Shown here piece by piece: positions 18,168 to 26,932 of a stretch of DNA of 64,000 nucleotides. A program made the position numbers and the translations under genes. Location: NCBI RefSeq assembly GCF_003148685.1, contig NZ_QGGR01000001.1, positions 124,001-188,000 of the forward strand, given 5' to 3'. The stretch's first letter is position 1. The number at the start of each line of letters is the position of its first letter. The notes beneath the pieces were generated by a model that was given only the letters and a program-made list of their open reading frames with translations, was not told the DNA's origin and ran no database searches. The DNA is from Actinoplanes xinjiangensis. GTDB taxonomy: Bacteria; Actinomycetota; Actinomycetes; Mycobacteriales; Micromonosporaceae.

Positions 18168-20621
18168 GTGACCGTCGTCCCCGCCCACCCGCCGCACCGT
18201 CTCGCGGAACTGCTGCACCGGCACCGCCGGGCCGTCGGCCTGAGCCAGCGGGAACTCGCCCGGCGCTGCGGCATGAGCGAGCGCGCCGTCCGCGATCTGG
18301 AACGTGGTACCACCGCCCGGCCCCGCCGCCGGACCCTGCTGGCGCTGGCGGACGCCCTGCACCTGGCCGACGAGGACCGGTCCGCCTTCGTGGCGCCGGA
18401 ACGTACTGCCCCGGCCGCCGTCGTGGTCGTGGAACGTCCCGGCGAGCTGGTCGGGCGTTCCCGCGAGCTGGCCGCGCTGGCCGATCTCGTGATGGGCGGG
18501 CGGCACCGCATTGTCACCGTCACCGGCCCCGGTGGCATCGGCAAGTCGCGGCTCGTGGCCGAACTCGTCGACGATCTGCGCCGGCGCGGGCTCGACGTCC
18601 GTACGCTCGATCTTTCGGCGATCGACGATCCGGCGCTGGTCTGCGACCTCATCGCGGAGACGTTCGACGCGGGCGGCGAATCGTGGGTGTCCGGTGTGGA
18701 GCGGGTCGTCGCGGAGCTCCGCGACCGGCGTGCGGTGCTGGTCCTGGACGGCTTCGAGCGTCTGCTGCCGGCCGCCACGGAGGTGGCCGCGCTGGTCCGG
18801 CGCTGTCCCCGGCTCTCGGTGGTGCTCACCAGCCAGCGTCCGGCGCGGCTCACCGGCGAACGTCTCCTCCGGCTGGGCCCTCTCCCGGTGCCGGCCGCGG
18901 TGGAACTCTTCGCCCGGCGGGCCGCCGCGGTCGTGCCGGGCTTCCGGCTCACACCCGCCGTCGAGCCGGTGCTCGCCGCCATCTGCCGGCGACTCGACAA
19001 CCTGCCCCTCGCCGTCGAACTGGCCGCCGCCCAACTGCGCCTGCTCGCCCCCGCCGAACTCGCCGGGCGCCTGGACCAGCCGTTGCGCCTGCTCGCGGGC
19101 GGAGCCGTCGACGCACCACCCCGGCACCGCTCGCTGCGGGCGACGATCGAGGCGAGCCTCACCGGTGCCACCGACGACGGCCGTACGCTGTTCGCCTGGC
19201 TAGCGGCGGCACCCGCCGGTGTGGGCCTGGACGACCTGGAGGCGATAGCCGGGATCGCGGGGATGCCACCCGACCGTCTGCTCGGGGCGCTGACCGACCT
19301 GGTCGATGCCGGGCTCGTCCAGGTGCGTGCGCGCCGTGGACACTCCGCATTCGTGCTGCTGGACGCCATGCGGGAACTGGCCGGGGAACGCCTGGCCGAC
19401 CGCGGGGACGCCGATGCCGTGCACCGTGCGGCGGCCGTCAGGTTCCTGCACCGGCTGGCCACGGCGGAGGCGCCGAATGTCCGGGCCGCGCTGGCGTGGC
19501 TACGGGCGAACGAGCCCGGGCTGGTGGACCGGGACGTCGCCGAGTCCCTCTACCGCTACTACGAGCTGCGCGGACGGCTCACCGAGGGCCGCCGGGAGCT
19601 GGTGGCGCTGGCCGACGCCGGAGCACCCGCCGCCGGATGGGCGCTGCTGCGCGCCGCACAACTCAGTCAGCTCGCCGGGCACAGCGACGACGCCGAACGT
19701 CAGGCGACGCAGGCCCAGCGACGGCTCGACCCGGACGATCACCAGGCCCAGGCGACGGCGTGGCTGCTGGCCGGCCGGCTCGCGGCCGGACGCGGTGACC
19801 TGACGATGTCGGCCGAGCGCACCACGCTGGCGCTGCGGGCGGGGCGTGCCGCCGGGGATCACACGCTGGTCGGGCGGGCCCTGAACAATCTCGCGGCCGC
19901 TGCCGTCACCGGGGGCGACCTGCGGGCGGCGTTGCCCTTGTTGCAGGAGTCGCTGGCCGTCAAGGAACGCGCCGGCGCCGACGAGGTCGACCTCGGCCGG
20001 ACCATGATGAACATCGGCGAGCTGTTGCTGGGCATCGACGACGGCCACGGTGCCGCCGCGTACGCCCGTCGGGCCGCGGAACTGCTCGAACGTGGTGAGC
20101 ACCCGCGGCTCCGGGCGATGGCCCTGTCGGTGCTGGCCCTGGCCCAGCTGGCGGCGGGCGAGGTGGCGGCGGCGTCCCTCTCCGCCTCGGCGGCGGGAGA
20201 CCTGCTGGAACACTTCGGTGACGACCACGCGCTGCACGGAGCGATCCAGGCCCGCGGCAGCCTGGTCCAGCACGCGACCGGTGATCTGCCGGCGGCCGTG
20301 GCCACCCTCCGCACCGGGCTCACCGCGATGATCGGCGGACACACCCGCGATGAGATCGCGCCGATCATCGAGGCCCACGCCGCGCTGCGGGCGCCCGCCG
20401 ACCGGATCGCCGCGGCCCGGCTGATCGGCCTCGCCCGGGCGGTTCGGGACAACAGCGAGGTCAACCAGCCCCCGGGCCCCTGGCCGCCCGGGCGCACCCT
20501 GGCCGAGTGCCGCCGCGGCATCGGTGCGGCGGAACTGGAAGGGCACCTCGCGTACGGCGCCGCCCGCTACCCGCTGGGTGTGGCGACCGCCGCGGGACTG
20601 CTGCTGCAGGAGCGTCGATGA
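18168..20621 (+). CDS. XRE-type regulator with NTPase and TPR domains (AfsR-like architecture)
   Basis: An 817-residue regulator. An N-terminal Cro/C1 helix-turn-helix (LSQREL ARRCGMSERAVRDLE, ~20-45) precedes an NB-ARC/AAA-like NTPase with Walker A GPGGIGKSRL (~120) and Walker B VLVLDGFE (~192). TPR-like helical hairpins run through the rest. TAGCGT at 18154-18159 stands 8 bases before the GTG start, so it is probably leaderless; an upstream extension of the frame lacks codon bias and overlaps the divergent gene's region. Such proteins are ligand- or phosphorylation-tuned activators. The target is unknown. Confidence 0.87.
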   Translation: MTVVPAHPPHRLAELLHRHRRAVGLSQRELARRCGMSERAVRDLERGTTARPRRRTLLALADALHLADEDRSAFVAPERTAPAAVVVVERPGELVGRSRELAALADLVMGGRHRIVTVTGPGGIGKSRLVAELVDDLRRRGLDVRTLDLSAIDDPALVCDLIAETFDAGGESWVSGVERVVAELRDRRAVLVLDGFERLLPAATEVAALVRRCPRLSVVLTSQRPARLTGERLLRLGPLPVPAAVELFARRAAAVVPGFRLTPAVEPVLAAICRRLDNLPLAVELAAAQLRLLAPAELAGRLDQPLRLLAGGAVDAPPRHRSLRATIEASLTGATDDGRTLFAWLAAAPAGVGLDDLEAIAGIAGMPPDRLLGALTDLVDAGLVQVRARRGHSAFVLLDAMRELAGERLADRGDADAVHRAAAVRFLHRLATAEAPNVRAALAWLRANEPGLVDRDVAESLYRYYELRGRLTEGRRELVALADAGAPAAGWALLRAAQLSQLAGHSDDAERQATQAQRRLDPDDHQAQATAWLLAGRLAAGRGDLTMSAERTTLALRAGRAAGDHTLVGRALNNLAAAAVTGGDLRAALPLLQESLAVKERAGADEVDLGRTMMNIGELLLGIDDGHGAAAYARRAAELLERGEHPRLRAMALSVLALAQLAAGEVAAASLSASAAGDLLEHFGDDHALHGAIQARGSLVQHATGDLPAAVATLRTGLTAMIGGHTRDEIAPIIEAHAALRAPADRIAAARLIGLARAVRDNSEVNQPPGPWPPGRTLAECRRGIGAAELEGHLAYGAARYPLGVATAAGLLLQERR

Positions 20622-20654
20622 CCGGCCCGTCGAGGAGCAGGGGCGGCAGGAGGA

Positions 20655-21242
20655 TCACGGCGTCGACGGTGCGTCGGCCGGTCGGCTCGAGGTGTTGTAC
20701 GCGTCCTTGGCGGCGACCACGGCCGCCTGAACATGTTCGGGGTCGACGCCGCTCACGTTCAGGGGCGGGTGCAGACGCCGGACGAGATTGGCCTCGACGG
20801 AAGTCGGTTCCGCGTCCTGAGCCCAGGTCAGCTGCAGGTTCGCGTACATCCACGCGGTCAGGCGTGCCTCGTCCTCGGGGACCAGGACGACCCGATCGGT
20901 CCAGGTCGTGCGGTAACCCTCGGACAGAAGGAGGCCGGCCAGTGTCCGGCGCAGGGTCGAGCTGCCCGAACGCCTCAGATGGTTGCGCAGGATCCGGCCC
21001 CGCAGGCTGCCGGCCCGGCCGAGATAGAGCATGCGTAGCGACGGGACGTTCCGGTTGGACGGTCCGGGCAGGTCCGGGAAGATCGACGGAGGCGCCCACC
21101 ACGCGTAGACACCGCCGCCACGGCTGAGTCGCCGGACGGCGACCTCGAGGGGGACCGGCACGCCGGACAGCAGGCCCAGGGCGGCTTCAGCCCTGGCCAG
21201 TGCCGGTGACGCGTCGTCAGGTCGCGCTTCAGGAGTAGTCAT
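20655..21242 (-). CDS. GIY-YIG-like nuclease-fold protein
   Basis: A 195-residue protein with the GIY-YIG pattern: GGVYAWW, MLYLGRAGSLRGRILRNHL (catalytic-type arginine) and a downstream glutamate in SVEANLVRRLHPPLNVSG. These three elements match the GIY, YIG/arginine and metal-binding glutamate positions. ATG 21242 is preferred because TAGCAT, read on this strand at 21255-21250, is 7 bases away and would give a leaderless message; an ATG at 21251 overlaps that hexamer. A nuclease role in repair or restriction is possible but unproven. Confidence 0.75.
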   Translation of the reverse strand: MTTPEARPDDASPALARAEAALGLLSGVPVPLEVAVRRLSRGGGVYAWWAPPSIFPDLPGPSNRNVPSLRMLYLGRAGSLRGRILRNHLRRSGSSTLRRTLAGLLLSEGYRTTWTDRVVLVPEDEARLTAWMYANLQLTWAQDAEPTSVEANLVRRLHPPLNVSGVDPEHVQAAVVAAKDAYNTSSRPADAPSTP

Positions 21243-21295
21243 CAAGGCCATGCTAGGTGCCCGGCTGTCGTACGTCGTTGTTAACCTGCCGGGCC

Positions 21296-22267
21296 ATGGA
21301 CAACGACGATCATCTCTCCTCGTTCGCGGGGCTGCCCGCGCTGGAGTACTTCTCCGGCCTGGACGTCCCCGACCCCGCCGCCGTGGCCTGGCGTCTGAGC
21401 TGGGGTGGTCTGTGGCGCGACGGGTGCCCGTGCGCGACCTGCGCCGAGGATCGCCGGCAGCGGCCGGAGATCGCCGGGCGGACCTGCGGCATGGACCTGA
21501 ACGGGTTCGTCGAGCAGTGGGGTGACTCGGCCACCGCGCTGATCATCTCGGACGGTGACGAGGACGAGGCCCCCGACATGGCGGGGATCGCCGCGGCGAT
21601 CGCCCGGATGCCGAGGCTGCGGGCGCTGTTCGTCGGCGACGTCATCGACCGGCAGGCGCAGGTCTCCTGGATCCATCAGGGTGATGTGACGCCGCTGCTG
21701 GTCGCCGCCCCCTGGCTGGAGCATCTCCAGGTGCGCGGCTCCGAGGGCCTGGAGTTCACCGGGGTCCGTCACGAGAGCCTGCGCCGGCTGATCTTCGAGG
21801 GCGGCGGTCTGCCCGGTGGGGTGGCCCGCGCGATCGGCGCCAGTGACCTGCCCGCCCTGGAGCACCTGGAGCTGTGGCTCGGCACCGAGCACTACGGTGG
21901 CAGCGCCACCATCGTCGACGACCTGGCCGGGGTCCTGTCCGGCGCGCGGCTGCCGGCGCTGCGCCGTCTCGGGTTGCGCAACGCCGAGCAGGCCGACGAG
22001 GTCGCCGCCGCACTGGCCTCCGCCCCGGTGGTGGCCCGGCTCGAGGAACTCGACCTGTCGCTCGGTGCGCTGTCCGACACCGGCGCGGAGGCGCTGCTCA
22101 CCGGGCAGCCGCTGACCCACCTGCGTCGGCTCGACCTGGCGTTCCACTTCCTCTCCGACGACATGGCCGCGCGGATCGACGAGGCGCTGCCCGACGTCGA
22201 CGTCGACACCTCCGACCGGCAGGGGGCCGACGGGGATACCGAGCGCTACATCAGCGTGAGCGAGTGA
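21296..22267 (+). CDS. STM4015-like leucine-rich-repeat protein
   Basis: A 323-residue protein with repeated LxxLxL units (LPALEHLELWLG, LPALRRLGLRN, LEELDLSLGALSD, LTHLRRLDLAFHFLSDD) filling the C-terminal two thirds and an N-terminal HLSSFAGLPALEYF segment. This matches the STM4015 family, a conserved gene of a Salmonella-type cluster with no known function. ATG 21296 is preferred: TAACCT (21282-21287) stands 8 bases upstream (leaderless). The stop overlaps the next gene's ATG by one base (TGATG), so the pair is translationally coupled. Confidence 0.75.
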   Translation: MDNDDHLSSFAGLPALEYFSGLDVPDPAAVAWRLSWGGLWRDGCPCATCAEDRRQRPEIAGRTCGMDLNGFVEQWGDSATALIISDGDEDEAPDMAGIAAAIARMPRLRALFVGDVIDRQAQVSWIHQGDVTPLLVAAPWLEHLQVRGSEGLEFTGVRHESLRRLIFEGGGLPGGVARAIGASDLPALEHLELWLGTEHYGGSATIVDDLAGVLSGARLPALRRLGLRNAEQADEVAAALASAPVVARLEELDLSLGALSDTGAEALLTGQPLTHLRRLDLAFHFLSDDMAARIDEALPDVDVDTSDRQGADGDTERYISVSE

Positions 22268-23316
22268 TGCGGCTGGCCGTGGTGGCGCAGCCGGACGACC
22301 GGCGTACCGGTCTGCTCCTGGCCGCGGCCGCCGCGGCCGGCCTGCCTCCGGTGACCGTGGTGCCGTGGCGCGCCGTGGCCGGCGGCGCCCCGATCGGCCT
22401 GGACGGCGCCACCGCGGTCCGCATCGAGTCGCCGGGCGAGGACGCCGAGGTCGCCCGGCTGCTGCGCGGGGACACCACACCGATCGGGTACGGCGAGATC
22501 GCGGGCCTGGGGCGGTGGTATTCCGGACTGATCGCCGCCGCCCGCCGGGTGCAGGAGGCCGCGCCCGCCGGAGCCCGGCTGCTCAATCCGGTCGACGACC
22601 TGGCCGTCCTCTTCGACAAGCGGCGCTGCCATGCGGTCCTGTCGGCGGCCGGGGTGCCCGTGCCGCCCGCGCTGCCGGCGGTCACCGGCTGGGCCGATCT
22701 GCGGGCCCGGATGACCGGCGCGGGCTGGCGGCGCGTCTTCGTCAAACCCGCGCACGGGTCGTCCGCGTCCGGGGTGATCGCGCTGGTCGCCGACGGGGCC
22801 CGGACCAGCGCGGTCACCTCGGTGGAACGCACGCCGGACGGGCGGCTGTTCAACGCTCTGCCGGTCCGCCGGTACACCGACGAGGCGCAGATCGCCGCGA
22901 TCGTCGACCGGCTCGCCCCGGACGGGCTGCACGTCGAACGCTGGTTCCCGAAGGCCGCCCATGCCGGGCTCACCCTCGACCTGCGGGTCGTCGTCATCGA
23001 CGGCCGGGCCGCGCACGTCGTGGTCCGCTCCAGCCGGTCCCCGCTGACCAACCTGCATCTCGGCAACGCCCGTGGCGATCTGGCCGGGGTCCGCGCGGCC
23101 GCCGGCGAGACGAACTGGGCCGCCGCGATGCGCACCTGTGAACGGGCCGCCGCCCAGTTCCCCGGCAGTCTGCACGCCGGTGTCGACCTGATGTTCGCAC
23201 CCGGCTGGGAACGGCACGCGGTGGCCGAGGTCAACGCGTTCGGCGACCTGTTACCCGGCCTGCTCGTGGACGGCCGGGACACGTACGCCACGGAACTGGC
23301 CGCCCTCCTCCGGTGA
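22267..23316 (+). CDS. STM4014-like ATP-grasp protein
   Basis: A 349-residue protein with an ATP-grasp layout: a pre-grasp domain (~1-105), FDKRRCHAVLSAAGVPVPPALP (~118), VFVKPAHGSSASGVIAL (nucleotide-binding lysine, ~160) and a C-terminal metal site around DLMFAPGWERHAVAEVNAFGDLLPG (E-x-N). ATP-grasp enzymes form amide or ester bonds by acyl-phosphate chemistry. The family and its position just after the STM4015-like gene suggest STM4014. The radical SAM and hydrolase partners of the Salmonella cluster are not seen here. Confidence 0.78.
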   Translation: MRLAVVAQPDDRRTGLLLAAAAAAGLPPVTVVPWRAVAGGAPIGLDGATAVRIESPGEDAEVARLLRGDTTPIGYGEIAGLGRWYSGLIAAARRVQEAAPAGARLLNPVDDLAVLFDKRRCHAVLSAAGVPVPPALPAVTGWADLRARMTGAGWRRVFVKPAHGSSASGVIALVADGARTSAVTSVERTPDGRLFNALPVRRYTDEAQIAAIVDRLAPDGLHVERWFPKAAHAGLTLDLRVVVIDGRAAHVVVRSSRSPLTNLHLGNARGDLAGVRAAAGETNWAAAMRTCERAAAQFPGSLHAGVDLMFAPGWERHAVAEVNAFGDLLPGLLVDGRDTYATELAALLR

Positions 23317-23342
23317 GACGGTGCCCGCTGGAACGCGGCCTC

Positions 23343-24527
23343 TCACACGGGCAGGCTGTCGCGAATGGCGGTGATCAAGGCGAGCCGGACCGCGGCGAGG
23401 CCGGCGTCGAGTGCGCCGACGAGCACCGCGTCGTCGTCGATGGTGGTGACGGCGAACGAGCTCTCCAGCGGGGCGGCCCGCCGGAACGCGCGGTTCACCG
23501 CGGTGAGCAGGGTGTCGCCGCCGGCCTGGGCGATCGGGCCGGCGAGCACCACGAGGTAGGGGTCGAGGATCGCGGTCACCGCGGCCAGGCCGACCACGAT
23601 CCGGTCGGCCAGGGTGTCGACGAAGTCCTCGGTACCGGCTGCGGCGGCAGCGGTGACCACCTCGGCCGGGGTGTCGCCGGCCACGCCGTTGTCCCGGGCC
23701 AGTTCCATGATCGCGGCGCCGCCGAAGAGGTGCTGGAGGTCCAGCTTGCGGTGCGGGGAGTCGGGTGAGTAGAGCGGCACATACCCGATCTCGCCGGCGC
23801 CTCCGCGGGTGCCGCGCAGCAGCGTGCCGTTGATGTCGATGGCCAGACCGAGGCCGTCCTGGCCGATCCAGAGCAGCGCGAAGTTCTCCGCGTCCCGCCC
23901 GGCGCCGCGCCGGCGTTCGGCCACCGCGGCCAGGTTGACGTCGTTGTCCACGCCGACCGGAGCGCCGAGCCGTGCGGCGATCGCGGACACCAGGCCGGGA
24001 CGGTCGAAGCCGGGCACGTCGACCAGGCGGATCGTCTCGGTACGCGGATCGTAGGAGCCGGGCACGCCGAGCTGCACGTGCCGGATCCGCCCGGCGTCGA
24101 CACCGGTCTGCTCGCGCAGCCGGTCGACCACGCCGGCCACCACGGCCACCGGGTCGGCGCCGAGGAAGTCGACGCGGGACTCGAACCGGGCCCGGACGGC
24201 ACCGGTCAGGTCGCAGAGGGCGGCCCCGACCGACGGCGTACCGCTGGTGCCGACGTCGCGCACCGAGACGGCGACCGCGTAGGCCGCGTCCGGGTTGGCC
24301 GCGTAGACCTCGGCGTTCGGTCCCGGCCGGCCGCTGGCGTGCCCGACGACGTCGACCAGCCCGGCGTCGGTCAGCCGGCGCAGCACCTCGGAGATCGTCG
24401 GCGTGGACAGCGCGGTGAGCCGGCGCAGGTCGGCTCGGGTGAGGTTGCCGGGCTCCAGCAGGAGTTCCAGTGCGGCGCTCTCGTTCATGGCGCGCAGCAG
24501 TTTGGACGAGCCGGCCAGCCGCGCCAT
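23343..24527 (-). CDS. ROK-family repressor, probable regulator of chitosanase
   Basis: A 394-residue NagC/XylR-type protein. A winged helix covers the first ~75 residues (LTRADLRRLTALSTPTISEVL). The ROK sugar-kinase fold follows, with LGVPGSYDP, VGVDNDVNLAAVAE and the signature-like RGGAGEIGYVPL. ATG 24527 has GGAGG 7 bases upstream. A perfect palindrome lies 17 bases outside the start (24545-24565) and a degenerate copy sits in the promoter of the divergent chitosanase. Streptomyces CsnR, a ROK protein, represses a GH46 chitosanase, so the same role is inferred here, probably relieved by chito-oligosaccharides. Confidence 0.85.
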   Translation of the reverse strand: MARLAGSSKLLRAMNESAALELLLEPGNLTRADLRRLTALSTPTISEVLRRLTDAGLVDVVGHASGRPGPNAEVYAANPDAAYAVAVSVRDVGTSGTPSVGAALCDLTGAVRARFESRVDFLGADPVAVVAGVVDRLREQTGVDAGRIRHVQLGVPGSYDPRTETIRLVDVPGFDRPGLVSAIAARLGAPVGVDNDVNLAAVAERRRGAGRDAENFALLWIGQDGLGLAIDINGTLLRGTRGGAGEIGYVPLYSPDSPHRKLDLQHLFGGAAIMELARDNGVAGDTPAEVVTAAAAAGTEDFVDTLADRIVVGLAAVTAILDPYLVVLAGPIAQAGGDTLLTAVNRAFRRAAPLESSFAVTTIDDDAVLVGALDAGLAAVRLALITAIRDSLPV

Positions 24528-24544
24528 CGAACCTCCGCTAATAG

Positions 24545-24565
24545 GCAAACTGTTTAACAGTTTGC
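24545..24565. promoter_or_regulatory. perfect palindrome, probable ROK-repressor operator
   Basis: The inverted repeat has 10-base arms around one central base; its core AAACTGTTTAACAGTTT spans 24547-24563. It sits just upstream of the ROK gene and is AT-rich in an otherwise GC-rich region. Confidence 0.8.
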
Positions 24566-24609
24566 TCATCCTGTGCCACCCCGCCGCTCGCGTCAACCAT
24601 CAGCACACA

Positions 24610-24638
24610 TTGATAAAGCTACTTAACAGTCGTAGAGT
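24610..24638 (+). promoter_or_regulatory. chitosanase promoter containing a half-conserved operator
   Basis: TTGATA (24610-24615), a 17-base spacer and TAGAGT (24633-24638) make a housekeeping-type promoter about 50 bases before the chitosanase ATG. The spacer contains TTAACAGT (24623-24630), the right half of the perfect palindrome at 24545-24565. Binding there would block polymerase. Confidence 0.65.
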
Positions 24639-24689
24639 CCGACCCCGACGCGCGCGCCACCCCATCATCCCCCCTCGCACAGGAGCGCC

Positions 24690-25898
24690 ATGACTCGCGT
24701 AAGGACAGTCGCCTACGCCACATCGGGCCTGGTCATCGCCGGTACATCCGTGATCTACGGACTGCTCCCGGCCAGTGCCGCCACCGTCGGCCCGATCAAG
24801 GGCCTGGGCGGGAGGTGCATCGACGTCGCGGGCGCGGCGACCACCAACGGCACCGCGATCCAGCTCTACGACTGCAACAGCAGCGCCGCACAGCAGTGGA
24901 CCGTGGGCAACGCCGACGGAACCCTCCGCGCGCTGGGCAGATGCCTGGACGTCACCGCGGCGTCGACCGCCAGTGGTGCCAAGATCCAGCTGTACGACTG
25001 CAACGCCACCGGCGCCCAGAAGTGGACCTTCACCAACGGCACCCTCGTCAACACCGGCTCCGGCAAGTGCCTCGACGCCACCGGCAACAGCAGCGCCAAC
25101 GGCACCCGGCTACAGATCTGGACCTGTGCCGCCACGGCGAACCAGACCTGGACCCTGCCCGGCACGTCGACGCCACCCGCCAGCACGCCGCCCTCCGCCG
25201 GCAGGAACCTCGACGACCCGGCGAAGAAGGACGTCGCCATGCAGATCGTCTCGGCCGCGGAGAACTCGTCGCTCGACTGGCGGGCCCAGTTCTCCTACAT
25301 CGAGGACATCAACGACGGCCGCGGCTACACCGCCGGCATCATCGGCTTCTGCTCGGGCACCGGCGACATGCTCGAACTCGTCGAGGCCTACACCGCCACC
25401 AAACCGTCGAACGTGCTGGCCAAGTACCTGCCGGCCCTGCGCAGCGTGAACGGCACCTCGTCACACGCCGGACTCGACCCCGACTTCACCAGGGACTGGA
25501 GGACCGCGGCGGCCGACCCGGTGTTCCAGGCCGCGCAGGAATCCGAACGGGACCGGGTCTACTTCAACCCGTCGGTCCGCGACGGCAAATCCGACGGGGT
25601 ACGCGCGCTCGGGCAGTTCGCCTACTACGACGCGTCGGTGGTGCACGGCTACGAGGGGATGCGGTCCATCCGTACCCGGGCCCTGAAGAAGGCGAAGCCG
25701 CCCGCGCAGGGCGGTGACGAGCGCACCTGGCTCCACGCGTTCCTGGACGAGCGGGTCGTCGAGATGAAGAAGGAGGCGGCCCATGACGACGTCACCCGGA
25801 TCGACACCGCCCAGCGGGTCTTCCTGAACAACGGCAACCTCGACCTGAACACGCCGCTGGACTTCCGCGTCTACGGCGACCCGTTCCACATCGGGTGA
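24690..25898 (+). CDS. csn: secreted chitosanase, GH46 with N-terminal CBM13 (ricin-type) module
   Basis: A 402-residue exported enzyme. The signal peptide ends at ASA-ATVG (~residue 32). A ricin-type beta-trefoil (~33-155) carries three Q-x-W repeats (QQW, QKW, QTW). A TPPAS linker leads to a GH46 catalytic domain (~173-402). E191 (in SAAENSS) and D209 (in INDGRGYT) match the acid and nucleophile-activating residues of the Streptomyces N174 enzyme, 18 residues apart as expected. It hydrolyses chitosan outside the cell. AGGAG precedes the ATG. It is divergent from a ROK regulator with operators between them. A lectin module at the N-terminus is not the commonest GH46 layout. Confidence 0.93.
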   Translation: MTRVRTVAYATSGLVIAGTSVIYGLLPASAATVGPIKGLGGRCIDVAGAATTNGTAIQLYDCNSSAAQQWTVGNADGTLRALGRCLDVTAASTASGAKIQLYDCNATGAQKWTFTNGTLVNTGSGKCLDATGNSSANGTRLQIWTCAATANQTWTLPGTSTPPASTPPSAGRNLDDPAKKDVAMQIVSAAENSSLDWRAQFSYIEDINDGRGYTAGIIGFCSGTGDMLELVEAYTATKPSNVLAKYLPALRSVNGTSSHAGLDPDFTRDWRTAAADPVFQAAQESERDRVYFNPSVRDGKSDGVRALGQFAYYDASVVHGYEGMRSIRTRALKKAKPPAQGGDERTWLHAFLDERVVEMKKEAAHDDVTRIDTAQRVFLNNGNLDLNTPLDFRVYGDPFHIG

Positions 25899-26021
25899 CC
25901 CCACGCCGGGGCCCCTGACCCCCTCGGGGCCCTGGCGTGTTCCGGAACCACAACCCATTGACCGCCGTCATCCGCGACGGTGAAGATCCCTTCCTATCGC
26001 GCGACAACCGAAGGGCCCCCC

Positions 26022-26789
26022 ATGCGCCGTCTCGCCCGGGCCGGAGCCGCAACCGGCTTCACCGTGCTCCTCCTCGCGGCCACCGCCGCGCCCGCCTTCG
26101 CCGACCCACCCCGCAACCTCCCGCAGAACGCCGGCGGGTACGAACAGTCCTTCTCCCCCGCCTTCGACTACGACGGCGACGGCTGTTACGCCACGGCGGC
26201 CATCGGCCCCGACGGCACGATCGCGCCCGGCCTCAAGACCACCGGAGCGGTCAACGGCAGCTGCCGCGACCAGTCCGACCTCGACAACTCCCAGACGTAC
26301 GCCCGGTCCAAGTGCAACAACGGCTGGTGTGCGATCGTCTACGCCGGCTACTTCGAGAAGGACCAGGCCGTCGCCGGCAGCGGCCTGGGCGGGCACCGGC
26401 ACGACTGGGAACACGTCATCTCCTGGGTCAACCAGGCCACCGACCAGGTCGACTACGTCAGCACCACCCAGCACAGCTCACAGAAGACCTACCCCCGCTC
26501 GCAGGTGCGCTTCGACGGCAGCCACCCGAAGATCGTCTACCACAAGGACGGCCTGTCCACCCACTTCTTCCGGCTCGCCAACAGCAACGACGAGCCGCCG
26601 GAGAACCACTACCACAACTGGCGCTACCCGCCCCTGGTCGACTGGAACGGCTACCCCACCGTCGCCCTGCGCGACAGACTGATGACCGCCGACTTCGGCT
26701 CGGCCACCATCAAGATCAAGGACGGCTCGTTCGAGTACCTGCTGAACGCCGCCAAGCCCGCCGGGATCCCCTTCGACCCGTACGCGTGA
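26022..26789 (+). CDS. secreted Nep1-like protein (NPP1 family)
   Basis: A 255-residue exported protein. The signal peptide (ATGFTVLLLAATAAPAFA, cleavage near residue 28) is followed by a necrosis-inducing-protein domain with the hallmark GHRHDWE at residues 124-130, whose His, Asp and Glu hold the divalent metal in cytolytic members. Cysteines at GCYATA, GSCRD and SKCNNGWC may form disulfides. In oomycetes and Pectobacterium such proteins bind plant sphingolipids and lyse dicot cells. ATG 26022 has GAAGGG upstream. It follows the chitosanase on the same strand, 123 bases on. Toxicity is not proven by the motif. Confidence 0.9.
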   Translation: MRRLARAGAATGFTVLLLAATAAPAFADPPRNLPQNAGGYEQSFSPAFDYDGDGCYATAAIGPDGTIAPGLKTTGAVNGSCRDQSDLDNSQTYARSKCNNGWCAIVYAGYFEKDQAVAGSGLGGHRHDWEHVISWVNQATDQVDYVSTTQHSSQKTYPRSQVRFDGSHPKIVYHKDGLSTHFFRLANSNDEPPENHYHNWRYPPLVDWNGYPTVALRDRLMTADFGSATIKIKDGSFEYLLNAAKPAGIPFDPYA

Positions 26790-26932
26790 CACCCGCCCCG
26801 GGCGGGGGCCGCACCCGACCCCGCCCGGCGCCCCGGACCCCGCCGCCAGCCGCACCGCGAACGGCGGTGGGCGCTCCGTGCTCGCCCTCTGCCGCACCCG
26901 CCGCAGCGGAAGCCATCGAGCATCATGGGCCC

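Noticed and set aside
25937..26932. Upstream extension of the 126-residue gene
   Set aside because: The extension runs in another frame through the NPP1 gene, so the GTG at 26933 is the supported start.
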